Assembly: GCA_033060915.1 (NCBI GenBank)
Contig: CM065390.1
Location: forward strand, 19,500,001 to 19,564,000
Direction of reading: 5' to 3'
Length of the DNA: 64,000 nucleotides
Source: Euryodendron excelsum
Lineage: Eukaryota; Streptophyta; Magnoliopsida; Ericales; Pentaphylacaceae
Shown piece after piece: positions 10,603 through 24,272 of this stretch (positions within the stretch are counted from its first letter, which is position 1; each line of letters starts with the position of its first letter). The translations under genes and the position numbers were made by a program. The notes beneath the pieces are model-generated. The model was not told where the DNA came from and searched no databases. It worked only from the letters and a program-made list of their open reading frames with translations.

Positions 10603-13600
10603 GGGAGGAGAAAAAGGTTACCAATGGGACATTTGTGCCTCATGTCCAATGCGTCCATCTCTCGTAATCGTTTGACTCAGCTCATAAGTTGATTTTAAAG
10701 CTTTATTTAACTAGTTTAATACTTTTCTATTTAATGTTTATAAAAATTAAATAATATCTTGACTAAAAATTTTTTATGAAAAACTAAAAAAATTAATTTT
10801 TATTTTAATACAGGACAATAGATATAATAGAAAGACCTGATAGGATTTGAACTCTCACTGAATGAGTGAGTTCAACCACCAAAGTAAACCAAACACTTAA
10901 ATTAAATTTCAATTGAAAACAATTAATAAAGATAAAAAAAGGCTCATTAAATATGCTAATGTGCACATGTGTAGGTCGTTGATTTTCTCATTCTGACTCT
11001 CTCTCACTTTCTCTTCAACCATGTTTTTACATTCTCTTTAAAATATAATTATTTATTTTTTAAAAGATAAATAATCATTTTCCCTCCAACAGTTTTTTTT
11101 AGATTCCAATGTTATCCTTCAAGTTTTATTTCTTCTATTTATGCCTTATAACTTTTAAAAGTAAATCAATATAGTCTAATATTTAAAATATGTGAGAAAA
11201 GTTAAGAATTAATTACACTTTGATCTCCTCAATTATAACTCAGTTTCAATTTACCCACTATATTAAAAATTATTACATTTTCACACTTAAACTATTAAAA
11301 TTTAAATTTGTGTTTACATTGCTAACAACATAAAGAAATTAATGCTTCTAACCTTTGTGATCTCATAGAATAGAAGGTATTTCTTAAGTTTTGGCTAACA
11401 AAATGTAGTTTTAAAATATCATTGATATTGGTAAAGATCATAATTAGTGGTCAAGCAGTACTTTGACTATTTACAGAGGGTTAACTGTCATTCTTCAAAA
11501 GGGTATGAGAAATATAAAATTTGAGTCAGATTCTCAATTTGTAGTTAATTACATAACTCATGGAGTTCACCAAAATTAGCCTCACAACTCAAAGATACAA
11601 GATTCATATTGAGCAGATGCAATTGTAGAATATCCCACATTTTGTGTGAATGAAATTAATGTGCGATTGAGCTGGCTCAAATGGAAGTCAACCAGAATAA
11701 AGGTTTAGTCATTCTGGAGGACCTTCCTCCCCAACTAAGAAGTATGCTCATTATAGACATGATTGGGACTACTTTTGAAAGGGTTTAATCCCTTATGTTT
11801 TTATTCCTTTCCTTTCTTTTCGTTGGTCTTAGCTTGTTTTTCTTCCAAAATATACCCAAAAAAAAAAAAAAATCAAGTTTTATGGTTTTTTTTAAGCCAT
11901 TTTCTTAAGCATTTCACGAGATTTACAATATTTCCTAGCCAAAAAATTATTTTTTCTAATCTCTTGATAAACTAATATACAATTCTAGCTAAAAAAATCC
12001 CCTAATTTTAAATTAGTAAAGGGTGAAAATATACTACTATTTAGTTGAATAGAATAAAGTGATATTAAGTTATAGTTTAAAGAGTCAAAGTGTAATTTAC
12101 TCTTAATTTTTTTATTTACTTTTTTTTTCTTTTGTAGAAGTTGAACGGATTAAATACAAAAAATAAAAGTTGAGAGAAGCTATTGAAATCTGAGACAAAC
12201 TTAGAAGGACAAAATGATTAATTTTTACAAATTCAAATAGAATGGGTTGAAAATGTAAAAGAAAATACTTAAATGCTCTTACATAAAAATAAGTTGTTTT
12301 TTTGAGAAAAACATGCAAATATTGTGAGAGTTTCAATTGGAAGGAACACCAAATGTTGTTTCCCTTTATATATTAGTTATTTTTTTGGTTTTCGTTTGTT
12401 TGTTTTGAATTGTTTCCATATAGTTTTTCTCCCACTCTCATGGGTACATATTTAAAGTTTAAAAAAATTATAAAAAAGGAGATATTATAGTCAGAGTTAA
12501 AGCGATTTTTTCTATGGTAAAATACAATTATGTAATTAACAATATTTTTCTGATCTTAAAAATGACATGAAATAATTTACAAAACATTGAAAATTTCTGT
12601 AACTTTCGGACGTAGCGTAAATAGGATTGAAGAGTTCTGCACTTTAAAATTTTTTTTATTGTTGTTTCTAGAAAAGATTACTACAATTTTATTAGATCAT
12701 TTTTAATTGCCCACATGCTCTCATCCATTAAATTATTGAAATAAAATCCCCTTTATCTCACACTTAAGCTAAAGAATTTGACCCTTCGTCCTATACAGAC
12801 CCATAAATGTAGTGTTATTTTTAGCTTTCTTACTTATATTTCCCACTTTTTGTATGTGCCGTCACATTTCAATGGAGTTAGATGATAGAGAACCTTAAGC
12901 CCTAAGTTTATGAAAATAGGGCTAAAATTATTTTGGTTCATTATTCTTAAAATATTGTTTTTTTTCACGAAAAAATGAATTAAAAGAAGTCCATTTTCTA
13001 GAAACATAATTTTTTTTCTCGAATTTCTATTTTTAGATTTTAAGTTAGAGATACTAAAAATATTAAAAATTCCATATTCTTAAAATTTTTAAATTTCTTA
13101 AAAAAAATGTGTTTCGGGTCCCTAAATTCTATATTTTGAAATTTTTTATGATTGTACTATTTAAGCTGTTGGACTTGAATTTAGCCTATATCGGTCTAGT
13201 ATGGGCTGGGCTGGGCTGGAGTTCAAACAAGAGTAGAGAGAGCATGGGGTTCCTTGTCTTGGGCCAATCTCAAAAACCAAACTCTTCTAATGTGAATAGG
13301 TACTTCTAAGTCCTGACAACTTATGAGAACATTGAAAAGAAATAAACCTAGTTGAAATAGATCTAGAAAAAAGAAAAAGAAAAGAGTTAATTGCAAAATT
13401 ACGTGCTAATATGAAGAGAGAACAGCAAAAACCCGAGGAGATCCAATAACATAGTATGGTTTATGTATTATATATACAGATACAAATCATAGTGCATAAT
13501 GCTGCATGGAAATTTTTTTTTTTTTGACCTTTCTCTCTTAGTATACACTAAATCGTTATTTCTGCGTTAATTATGAATATCATAAAGCCAGTAACTTAGG

Positions 13601-14669
13601 ACTTTGTACATAATGATAAGACTTTGTACATATGATCCTACAATGGCGGGGTTGTCTCACACTGGGCTGCCCTTCAGCATATTATTATTTTTTTTACTAT
13701 ATAATATATATGCCAAACTCCTTCATGCCCAATTGTATATTGCTTGGGTCTTGGCCACCGTCGCCAAGGTAGGAAAGCCCAAATTTTGTTAGAACTCAAC
13801 ACACACCACCCCCTCAATCCATAAAGAAAAAAAGGGCCAATTCAGACAAGAAGTTGCAAGCTAAATATTTAAGTGTTACCCAGTATTATATACCGGGGGA
13901 TTTTAATGTCAATGCAACTCAGGAGATATGAAAATCACATAAGTCTGGAATTTCATGGCGGAGAAACTTCTCAATTAAGCTTTTGATGGAAAACAAATCG
14001 TCGGGAAGAACATTGGATGGAAAGATTAAGGTTGCTTCTGCATATACAACTCGATGAAAGCTACTTAAATGTCTGTAACAATAATTGCTTTAATGGGTTT
14101 TTGAAAATATCATATAGTAGTTGATGTTAACTTGTCAACAAAGCCATGCTTATTGCTATTTTGTGGGTAAACATACCATATTTGAGCCGATACATATGTG
14201 AAATAACGGCATCCAGTTGGCTAATCTGATACCTCAGTTGTTGTAGGTTATTTGATTGCTCCAACAATAGATTTGTATTGTGAGTTGTATGTGATTATTG
14301 AACTTCCTCAGAGAGATGAGATGATTTTTATTATGTAATTATGTCTTACTAATCGACCAAAACAGAAATAGGATGACCTTATCATTGTCACTTCCTACGA
14401 ATCTCTAATCACTTTGCTCGATGAGGGAATTTTACTGTTTTAGTGATAACGTAGACCAAAAAATTTATAATGAGTAATGCTATGTAAACAACATTTACAC
14501 AGAATGATGTGATTTATTTACTTTGATTCATGATATATAAAACAAGAACCCCATCACTTTTGGTTCATAATTGTAAAAATTTCATTGCCACGTTGTTAGT
14601 CTTTTTATTTTATTTTATACATAAAATACATATGTTTGTAGTATTCCTTTTATTTTTATTCTTTAAAGT
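10603..14669. other. Intergenic, AT-rich, no gene recognised
   Basis: Only short frames of low-complexity translation occur, with none resembling a known protein. A segment around 10820-10915 on the minus strand has tRNA-box-like words (TGGTGGTTGAACTC, GTTCAAATCC) and might be a tRNA-derived SINE remnant, without a clear tail. A GGGCT repeat lies near 13203. Confidence 0.5.
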
Positions 14670-14965
14670 TTTCTTTGAACATTTCCATGCATAAAAAATA
14701 ACATATGTTTATGTACCATATCACTCGGAATGCTAAGGAAGAAAGAAGGCTGGTAACTTGATACACCTAATATAAGATGGCTATCAAGTAGCCAAAAATT
14801 GCACAAGAAAATAGGTTTTTGTTAGCACATATGATTTGCATATCTTCATATGTAGTACCTTTTGATAATTGTAATTGCTTCTTGGTCATTACTCTTTGCC
14901 TAATCCACCCTTACAGGGACCTGATGCTTGCACTTGCTCTATCCGCTAGTGGTTGGCATAATGTT
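14670..14965. repeat. Dispersed block also present at 49220-49545
   Basis: Matching words in the same order in both blocks include ACATATGTTTATG, ACCATATCAC, ATATAAGATGGCTATCAA, CACAAGAAAATAGGTTTT, AGCACATATGATTTG and GACCTGATGCTTGCACTTGCT. The second copy lies just downstream of the truncated glycosyltransferase copy, so the block may be flank of an ancestral glycosyltransferase locus or a separate repeat. Confidence 0.8.
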
Positions 14966-17765
14966 ATTTAGGAAATGAATTGTGATATTTACTTGATTCT
15001 TTGCTGATTAAAGAAGGGAACAGGTGTTTTAAGCAAGTGCAGGCATATGAAAATAGGTTTTCTTAGGACATAAAATATAATGAAGGTAATACTTTTGAGA
15101 AATGCTACGGGACACGAAATTTCCCACCGCTTCACTTTACCGCCTGATGTGGTGTACAAACGTGGCACGCAATTTCTGCACCAGCTTGGAATTTTATTAT
15201 TCAAATTAGAATAGAAAAAATATGAAATTTAGATAAGATCATCCAACGATACGACTTCTTGAAATCCTTTACAAGGATCAACGAAGAGTCCTTGCAGAGC
15301 ACCCAACCCTTTACAGAATCTTTGAAGATGTGGCCCAACACCCAGCGTCCCGAAGAAGATTGCGACGAAAATGCTGTATGAGTTCGAGAAGAAGACGAGG
15401 AAGAACAGACCACCCCTCACTAGATTCACATGAGGACCGCCACACCATCAGGTACAACTATAGAATTAAAAATACAAAATCTTTGTGTTATACATATTGA
15501 AGTATATATATATATATATATATATGTACACACACAATATCACATGTATATGGCTAAATTCCCTTCAATCTTAAAGTGTTCAACTCTTCAATCTAAAGAG
15601 AGTGTCTTGGGATTAGGGTTCATAAGGTTTAACTGTAATTGAAGAGAGTGCAGAGGGAATGAACAACAGGGGAAAGCAAAAAATCTTATTCAAGTATCCA
15701 ACACCTAGAAACCCCTCTTCTTCTAAGTCAATCTGACCAGGGTGAAAGAGCTCGTTTTGTTATAAAGCTTTGAAATTTTTGTTTTTGTTTTCTTTATGTT
15801 TCGATTAAAAATAAATCTTTTATTCTTAATAATGCTCTAAACAAGTTCATTGTAAAGAAGTTGTCATTCTTTGAAGTTACAGGATTTTCGTTTAATATGT
15901 AAGTAGCAGCAGCCTTGTTCGTGAAAGAATTGGCTAAATGCCTGATTGGGTCATATTTTTATAAATTAAATATAGGATCCAAAAAGCATAAAGATCTGTT
16001 ATCAATTGAAAATTTTATAATTGGTTTGCAATTGTTTTGTGATATCTAGAAACCAAGCTCGTATGCATTGAAGAACGTCAAATTGGATACCCAATTGTTC
16101 ATACTAAGGTATGTCAGGTGTGCTTTTTCTCTTTTTTTTTTTTTTTTTTTTCAGCTGATGGGGACTCTTGTTGCTGGTACATACACTATCAAATTTCATG
16201 TATGAATTTGTGTAGATGTATCTTGTTTAATTATGAATCAGACACCCACTAAATCTTTTAACTGAAATTGTATAGGTAATTTCGTCCAAATTTTAAACCA
16301 AGACCCCTGCAAAATTATGTGGGCTATTAATCTTGAGCTTCTAGTAGTGAATCTCTTGCTTTGTGTGTGTATGCAATTTGTTATTTCTTTGTTGACCAGA
16401 GTCCTGCATTGTAACTTAATCCTAGGTTATTTCTTTGTTGAGTCTAAGTTTTGAGTTCTACCTTGCATCCCAAGTTGAGAGAGTTTTTTACATTTTTATG
16501 TTTCTATTCTAGATTGAGATATTATTGGGCAAGATATCAGAATTTGATTGAGAGTTAATGGCTCGCAAGTACAGGTGAGAAAGAGTATGTTGAAGGGTAG
16601 AGCTGAAAGAAGAAAAGTTGATCACATTCAATATTGCAAAGAGAGCTAGAGATATATGTTAGTCGGTTCCCTTGGCTAAGGTTTCTCTAAATTTGTAGTT
16701 TGATAGACAGTACAACCCCCCCCGCGAAAAAAACTAAAAGAAAAAAAAATTGCTTTTGTCAAGGCACTCTCAGCTCAAAGTTTCATTTTATTGGTATTTT
16801 GTTTGGTCATGGCAATTTTTTTTTTACATATTTCAGTTTCCAAGTTACGAATGCTTTTGGGTTCAAGCTAATGCTTGAAATTAACCCATTCCTTGAAGAA
16901 TTATTTTTTTCTCAGAGAAGTGTGAATAAATAGAAACACCAGAAAAATATATCATACAAGGGCGTCCTCCAAGAGCCAACAATACAAAGGATGAAACCAT
17001 TTACACAAATGAAAATGAGGGTCATCTAAGGCACAATCCATGAACTTCATCTTACTAAGCAAGGCTTAGAGGAAGCACTTGCATTGTGCTTGACAGCAAA
17101 CCAAAAAACTTTGATTTTTAAGTAATTCAAACATTCATATAGTGCGATTATATTGCATAATAACTGCTACAATACGCCAACCAAATAACATTCGCAACAT
17201 TAAACCAGCAACATGTATAACTGATTAAGGCTCACCAAACAATAGGAGCTACTTTTCCAAGAGACAACAGCTTAATAGCAATAGAAATAAATGCTAAAGC
17301 TAAATGGTTCATGCAACACCACAACTTTTGCAAGATGTATTAGAATATCAACAACATAGAAAAAACCAGCAAGTATACTTGAACATGAAATTATGTAAAA
17401 AGCCAAATTAAATTGAAACATTAAATTACGATTTCAATTTTTTTAAGAAGGGAAAATTAAATTCAAAATGTAATACATTATACTCTGGCCCTGTAAGGTT
17501 TGTGAATTTATAATGATAATTACATCACTCTCTTCTATCACTAAGAGCATACACAACCTCTTCCAATCTGGTCATTAAACCACTTGTATCATAGTTCTAG
17601 AAATCACAGCAAACTTGTGTCTCTTATTAATATCCCTTCCATTAGCCGATTAGTAACCTCCCACCTATTTTCTTCGAGTTGAACACCAATGTTTTTGTGG
17701 TACCTACATTGGAAAAATGCATAAATGTATGTTTAAAGTCTAGTTTATTAAAATAAAGCAAGACT
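14966..17765. other. Intergenic, no gene recognised
   Basis: It contains a TA microsatellite (about 15503-15526) followed by a short CA run, and T-, C- and A-runs at 16131-16153 and 16717-16750. Frames at 15200-15640 and 16700-16933 show no recognisable domains. Confidence 0.5.
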
Positions 17766-17771
17766 TTTATT
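17766..17771 (-). terminator. Polyadenylation signal AATAAA of the FAR1-related gene
   Basis: AATAAA on the minus strand lies about 30 bases downstream of the TAA stop at 17805-17803, a normal spacing for a plant 3' end. Confidence 0.5.
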
Positions 17772-17802
17772 AAAAAATGTAATGCACAATAATACTCAAA
17801 CT

Positions 17803-20765
17803 TTATGCATTGTCATTGAAATTAGGGTCAACACCACTATCGTGAAGAAATGGATTAGCATTAGTTGAATTTGTAGGCATCCACCCGTTATATTGCTATG
17901 AAGAGTAATTAAAGACAACCATGAATTGTGTCCATGTGCTATCCTAGAATATCAAACTAAAAAAACAAAGAACAGAACTAAGAAAAAAGAAAAGAAACCT
18001 GTAAAAGTTAAATGTAGCTGAATCCTTGCTCAACTTGAATGTTGAAAGGCTGTTGGTGAAATGGTTCCTCCTGTTATTTTGCCAAGTTAAATGTTTATTA
18101 TATAGCTTAAAATTAGAACTTTCGTGGTTTACAATTTATTAGCAGATAAGATATTAAGTTAGTATCCAAGATTGGTTGAGTGCGCTTTCTTGAATTGAAA
18201 TGATTGGAAAAAAGAAATAGCAAATTATTATTGTTACTAGGAGTACCTGTTCTTTTTCCTGCACTTGCAAGTCAATCTGCTTAGTTTGTACTTTTTTTTT
18301 TTCTTCTGGAAACCTGCCATAGACAATTTTAGAAATTTTAGACAGTAGTAAGAAAGCTTAACAAGGTAAACTACATATGCAAGACAACTATTTTGTTCAT
18401 TACCTTTTTCTTAATTGCACGAACCACTTTTTCTACTCTTGACTCCTTTCTTCTTGAGGGCGGGCGACCTTTCCTCCTAACTTTCAGTGGGCTAAGCAGT
18501 TTATGACATGGTTGTAACATTTTACAAACTTCATTGTTATCAGTAGTAACCACACATGCTGCTTGAGTAACTTGTTGATTTTTATGCATTTCTTTATATT
18601 AAACAAGCTGCTCTATCATCTCACCAATATATGATTTTGCACGCTCACATAAAAAATCAGATTCTGACCCAATGTCTGCCACTTGATTGAAATATGTGTA
18701 TAGTTGATTATACCGTACCATTTGATTAATATCACCTAACTTATCATAAGAACAACTCACATAATTGTGCGGGCGTTTAATATCCTTTCTCCAACGTGAA
18801 AGAATATATTGAGATGGAATTTCAATCACACATTGATCCATAAGAACACATAATACATGTCTACATAAGATCCCACGAAACTCAAAAGAGCAACAGATGT
18901 ATTTTACCTCTAACTTGTCAATAACATAAACAACTTCATATTTCAATTGCTTCCTGATTCTACCATCATCATCTATTACTTTCTTCCAATCTCTTACCTC
19001 AAAAGTTAAGACTGGACCATCTTGATTAACAACTAAAGGGCTACAATAAATCAAATCCTTTAGTTCTTCTTGGAAAGTCTTAAACATATTATTTATATAA
19101 ATTTCCCTCAATTGTTTTTCCATATAGAGTGTTGTCACCAATGGCAAATTTGTATTAAAAGAATGAAAATCAGCATTGGCTTCCTTCTCAATTTTCTTTT
19201 TTAAAGCATTCTCATACTGCTCAACAAACTGCTTTAAAGAAGTTTTTGAATGAATGAAATCATCGAAAAAAGAGTTCATACTCTCACTACGTTGTGATGC
19301 AGATATTCTTGCCAAAAAATTTCGTTTTATGAAAACTGGAACCCAACGTTCTCAATCTTGATATAAAAATTTCAACCACTCATTATCTTCCAAATCATAA
19401 TCTTCCGTCATCTTACTCCAACCTTATTCAAACTCATTAATTCTCAAAGTATCATATACACATTTTTGCAAACTGCTCTTAATTGCTTTACATTCTAAGA
19501 AACCTCCTAATTTTTTTGGTAACTTTTTCATTATATGCCATCTACATAGACAATGGAAAGTGTTAGGAAATACCTTTCTAACTGCTCCTTGGATAGCTTT
19601 GCATTGGTCTGTGATTATGGCATTTGGAGTACGACTTGACATACAATCTAACCATGCTTCAAATAACCAAATATAATCATCTATACTCTCACTAGACAAA
19701 AGACCACAACCAAGTAATATTGAATGTCCATGATGATTCACTCCAACAAAAGGAGCAAAAGGCACGTCATATTTATTTGCCAAATATGTTGTATCAAAGC
19801 AAATCACATCACCAAATGACTTATATGCAGCCCTAGCTTTTGTATCAGCCCAAAACACATTTCTTAAATGCCCTTCCTTATCAAGATCTAACAAATGATA
19901 AAATTGGGGATTTTTTTTATGCATGCAAACAAAATATTTATGGATAGCTTCTGCATTTCCTTCCCCAAGTTTCAATCTTCTAACTTTATCAATATAATTT
20001 CGGCACTCTTTTTCACCAAATGATAGATTTTCATTATCCTCTAGCTTGTACAACTAAAGAATTGAAGTTTTTACATAACGGTATGCCTGCTTGATCATTA
20101 AGTTCTAGTCGCTTTCTTGTAGAACCATTTATGTATTTGTTATCTTTGTAAAACCTTACCTTGGAGAGACTGATTGCATGATTATGATTAACCTTAACAA
20201 CTGATAAGAAAAATTTTCCATCATGCCCTAATGTTGCATTTATCCTTGCTTTGCAATCAACTTTAATTGAAGGTCTACCTCTAAAGGAGTTCTTTGCAGA
20301 GTTTTTTGGCTTACCTGCCCTAGCACATGCAATAGTGAAGTACCTCAAAATTCCATCTTCAGATTTTGATCTTCTATGCATTGTATCAAATCCTTTCTCT
20401 TTAGCATATTCCGTATAAAATTCACATACTCCTTCATAGGAGTTGAATGTCCTTCCAACTTTTGGCACCTTCCCACTATCTTCAACTCTCATTTGATCAT
20501 TTTGTTTGTTACTTTCTTCTAATATCGGGACATCTTGGGCTTCATGTAAACCCTCTTCCAACTCAATGTGACTATTATTTTTTGTATCCTATAAAAGTAA
20601 GAGAAAATATTACCTTTCACATTCAAACAATGCTTACAAATATATAGAAGTTGAAATTATAAATCTGTTAGCGAATAAAAAAATAAACCAAGCCATTGAA
20701 TCAATTCATATAAAAATATAATTTATGAAAAAAGATAACCTTACCTCCATTTCAGTTGTGCACAT
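17803..20765 (-). pseudogene. FAR1/FHY3-related gene (FRS type), five exons, broken reading frame
   Basis: The family derives from Mutator-like transposases domesticated as nuclear transcription regulators. Inferred exons are 20765-20745 (MCTTEME), 20588-18404, 18313-18247, 18070-17999 and 17895-17803 (ending NFNDNA, TAA). Splice sites are GT/AG and the phases fit, giving about 811 residues if the defects are ignored. Seen in order are a FAR1 DNA-binding region (RTFNSYEGVCEFY ... HNH), a MULE transposase domain (VICFDTTYLANKYDVPFAPF; AIITDQCKAIQGA), a SWIM zinc finger (CCSFEFRGILCRHVL) and a basic tail (GRPPSRRKESRVEKV). Defects are a one-base frameshift at about 20040, TAA at 19426-19424, TGA at 19354-19352, TAA at 18601-18599, a length change in an 11-A run at 18302-18292, and TAA at 18010-18008. 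All else is well conserved, so inactivation looks recent; assembly error could explain the A-run but not all the stops. A processed copy is excluded by the introns. Confidence 0.85.
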
Positions 20766-22170
20766 GCAAATCAGTAGGCAAAACAAAAACCCTTATGGAA
20801 AATCCTTTAATAACCTATAAAGAGAGAGAGGTATATTAATAGTTAACAACTAAGTTGATCATATTCTACAAAAATAACAAGAAATAAATTGCTTAGCTTG
20901 GAGAATGATTATTATGAATAATATTTGGCACATAACCTGGAACCAAGTTATCATTCTTATGAGTGTTATTTAGAGAGTATTGTTCTACCTTGGAGCTATG
21001 TCAGGTGATGCAATTTCAATTCTAAAACTATTTAAAAAAGTGAGCGAATGACCATTCAGCAACATATTTGATTACAATAATTCACAACTTGTATGTAAAG
21101 TAGGTATTTGCTTGAGGTATATAACCATTGTATGAAAAAAAAAATTTCTAGGTTTTATAGTTCTTGCATGTTGACCAAAGTTTGAAGAGAAAAAACACTA
21201 GGCCTCAATATGTATCTATGTTTATACAACATGTATAATAGCAATGCTTGCAACGTCATGTATTTAATCGTCTATATATTGGTTTTTTTTCTAAGTTTAA
21301 GAGAGAAACCTGTGCACTGTTTTTTGAGTAGAAAAATGAACATCAATCCTCCAGAGGTTGACAAAGAGATACAAAATCGCCTTTTCCTAAGTTACCCAAG
21401 ATTGATTGCTGTACGAACAATCAGAAAAGCCGGCATGAGTATGGGTCTGAGACTTGTATATTCATGCAAACCAAAGATAGTGATTTTTTTTAATGGTGGT
21501 AGGTCATCCATTTTTTTTCTAGGTTTTCGATAAAGAATTGCAGAAAACAAGAGAGAGGGAGACGGCTGGGGAGCCCTACGCCCAGAAAATCTTTTCCTAT
21601 TTTACATATAATTGGTGATTTTATTTTTCACGTTTCCTTTTTGAAAGAATCTTTTTGAAGATTAAACATTTATCCAGCTTGAAGGCCACATCAGCTAGCC
21701 ACATCACCAGGTAGGAAATAACGGTAACTTTTGCCGTGATATGTAGCAACGCTTAATACTTTAGGCCCCAAAGTTGTCAAAATTTAATTTAAAGCCCGTT
21801 TGGAACTTGAGGAAAGAAATAGAGTGAAAGAAAAATAAATTATTATCTTTCTTTTCTATGTTTAGTTTCTAAAAAAAAAAAAATTCAAATAACTTTTTAT
21901 ACAATTTCACTCTCACTTCCTTTCACTTTCGTTATCCAAGTTTCAAACAGGTTATTGTCTTGTCAACAATGTAAGGAGGAGAAATGATAATATCCCAACA
22001 CTAGAATATTTCCATTATACACAATCGCATGTGTGTCCAAACAGAAGGTTTTGATCCAGATCCCTTATTTTGATAATCTTATATTTGTCTGTAGTGATTT
22101 TTTCAACAACTCTTATTTTTTAATATTCATTTATTTGTAATTTTACATCGCCGGCCAAGGACTGTCAGAG
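20766..22170. other. Intergenic; possible 5' leader of the FAR1-related gene
   Basis: No protein gene is seen. On the minus strand, 21540-21600 reads as a pyrimidine-rich leader (GTCTCCCTCTCTCTTG) that could be an untranslated first exon of the FAR1-related gene. This is only suggestive. Confidence 0.35.
21790..21955. mobile_element. Possible MITE, ~160 bp
   Basis: The left end has GCCCGTTTGGAACTTGAGG and the reverse of the right end has CCTGTTTGAAACTTGGATAA, forming an imperfect inverted repeat with AT-rich sequence between. The CCGTTTGG type of end is common among plant hAT-like MITEs. The target duplication was not resolved. Confidence 0.55.
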
Positions 22171-22209
22171 TATAACATGGCATTAGACTTGCATTCACAA
22201 GTCCAGGCC

Positions 22210-22211
22210 TT

Positions 22212-22240
<29 letters not shown>
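22210..22240. repeat. CT microsatellite in the 5' leader of the glycosyltransferase copy
   Basis: An uninterrupted TC run lies about 60 bases upstream of the start codon of the glycosyltransferase-like reading frame. Confidence 0.85.
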
Positions 22241-22242
<2 letters not shown>

Positions 22243-22290
22243 CAGCACTGTCTTACCAATCACCAGAACATAGGCCAGAAAGAGATCTTC

Positions 22291-23695
22291 ATGGATATGA
22301 AAGAGAGCCATATTAGTGTCCTAATGCTACCATGGTTGGCCCATGGTCACATATCTCCTTTCCTAGAGTTAGCCAAGAAACTTGCAAACAAAAATTTTCA
22401 CATATATTTATGTTCTACACCAATCAATCTCAGTTCCATCAAGACAAGGATCACTGAGAAATACTCTCTCCATTCAACTAGTAGAATTTCACCTTCCATC
22501 CTCGCCTGAGCTTCCTCCTCACTACCACACAACAAATGGCCTCCCATTCCATCTTATGCCCACTCACCTAATGGCCGTCGAGATGGCAGGCCCAAGCTTC
22601 TCCAACATCCTCAAGACACTAAGCCCAAACTTGGTTATTTATGACTTCAACTAGCTGTGGCCACCAACAGTTGCCTTGTCGTATAATATTCTGGCAGTTC
22701 AATTCACACCTATCGGAGATACGTTGATGTCTTTTAACATTCACATGGTCAATAAATGCAGAGTTGAATTCCCATTTTCGGAGATTCAGCTCTGGGGATT
22801 CCATGGCAGGCAGTTTCTCCATATGCTCGAGTCTGTTGTAAATAAAGCCAAAGCCAAAGCCAAAGACAAAGAAGGTGTCAGAGATGCCATGAAACGATCT
22901 TACAACATTATGTTGTTCAATAGTTTTAGAGAGCTTGAAGGAAAATTTATCGATTATCTATCGGTTTTACTTGAGAAGAAGATTGTCCCTGTTGGTCCTA
23001 TTGTTCAAGACATTGGCAATGGAAATGACCATCCGAAGATCATGCAATGGCTCGTCAAGAAGGATGACTCCTCGATGGTGTTCATTTCCTTTGGCAGTGA
23101 GTATTTTCTGTCGGAGGAGGAGATGGATGAGGTAGCTCATGGTCTAGAGCTGAGCAATGTCAACTTCATATGGGTTGTTAGGTTTCCCATGGGAGAAAAA
23201 GTTATGATTGAAGAGGCACTGCTTGAGGGTTTTCTTGAGAGGGTAGGAGAGAGAGGATTGGTGGTGGAGGGTTGGGCTCCACAGGTAGAAATTCTGGCCC
23301 ATTCAAGCACTAGTGGCTTTGTGAGTCACTGTGGATGGAACTCTATAATGGAAATTCTAAAGGTTGGGGTCCCAATTATAGCCATGCCCATGCATCTGGA
23401 CCAGCCATTGAATGCTAGACTGGTGGAGGAGGTTGGTGTGGCTGTCGAGGTCAAGAGAGAGAACAATGGGAGACTCGATAGAGAAGAGATAGCACAAGTA
23501 ATATGAAAAGTTGTGGTGGAGGAAAATGGGGAGGAGATAAGAATTAAAACAAGAGAATTTAGTGAGAATATTAGACTGAAAGGAGAGGAAGGGATAGACA
23601 AGTTGGCAGAAGAGTTGGTCCAACTTTGCAAGGAGTGGAAGTCACTCGAAAATTATAATAGCAACCTTGTATTATGGAAATATTTGGGCGATTAG
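22291..23695 (+). pseudogene. UDP-glycosyltransferase pseudogene (family 1, UGT94-like), copy A
   Basis: Intact relatives move sugar from UDP-sugar onto small molecules, often extending a sugar chain already attached to a glycoside; the UGT94-like call rests on overall resemblance (FLSEEEMDEVAHGLELS, HISVLMLPWLAHGHISPFLE). The start at 22291 begins MDMKESH. The N-terminal HGH site is present. The C-terminal donor-binding PSPG box runs from GWAPQVEILAHSS (about 23272) through SHCGWNS to MHLDQ and is intact. Breaks are a frameshift in a CT stretch near 22465, an in-frame TAG at 22652-22654 and TGA at 23504-23506, where copy B keeps an arginine codon. A local AAAGCC expansion (about 22842-22868) adds Lys-Ala repeats. 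The frame otherwise continues to a TAG at 23695. No intron is seen, as is usual for this group. Confidence 0.88.
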
Positions 23696-23849
23696 AATAT
23701 ATCTTTTGATGCGATTTTTTTCTTTTTGCATTTTAGACACATTTTCATTTCTAAATGTTTTCACGTAATTCTTATTGTATCTCTACACAAACTGATCGTT
23801 GATTAGGTTGTATGCGAGTTAATTTTTACTACAAAATGAAGTGTTACAA

Positions 23850-24272
23850 GTTTTTGCACATAACTTTGTTGAACCAAGACCAGAATTGGCTTTCAATATA
23901 TCCATCCATAAACGAGATCCCTACTTTTTATCAACTTTCCCAGATACCCAACTCCTTTCATCATACCTATATTTATGGCAAACCACCTTCTTCCATAGAA
24001 CATCTTTCTCCTTTGCGAACTTCTACCACCACTTTTCTAATAGTGCCCTATTGATGACATCAACATGAATCACTCCCAGACCACCCCTATTCTTACTCTT
24101 TGCCACTTTATTCCAGCTCACACAACGCGGCTTTCTTTTACCTTCCTCCATACCCCACAAAAATCTCCTTTGAAGCTTCTCAACTTTTCTATACACTTCC
24201 TTAGGAGCACTAAACAAAGGCAAATAATGTATTGGCAAGCTAGAAAGAGTTGACTTTAGAAGAGTTAATCCC

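Noticed and set aside
10815..10965. Possible tRNA gene or SINE (B-box-like word in reverse)
   Set aside because: A- and B-box-like words exist, but there is no cloverleaf, tail or target duplication, so it is mentioned only as a hint.
12112..12336. 74-codon minus-strand frame in AT-rich DNA
   Set aside because: Phe/Lys/Tyr-rich translation expected by chance; no neighbours or motifs.
14670..14965. Interpretation as an exon of a glycosyltransferase
   Set aside because: No protein similarity to the two glycosyltransferase copies; only the nucleotide block is shared with 49220-49545.
15201..15429. Two overlapping minus-strand frames with Ser-rich starts
   Set aside because: Short, no recognised domain, no splice partners found.
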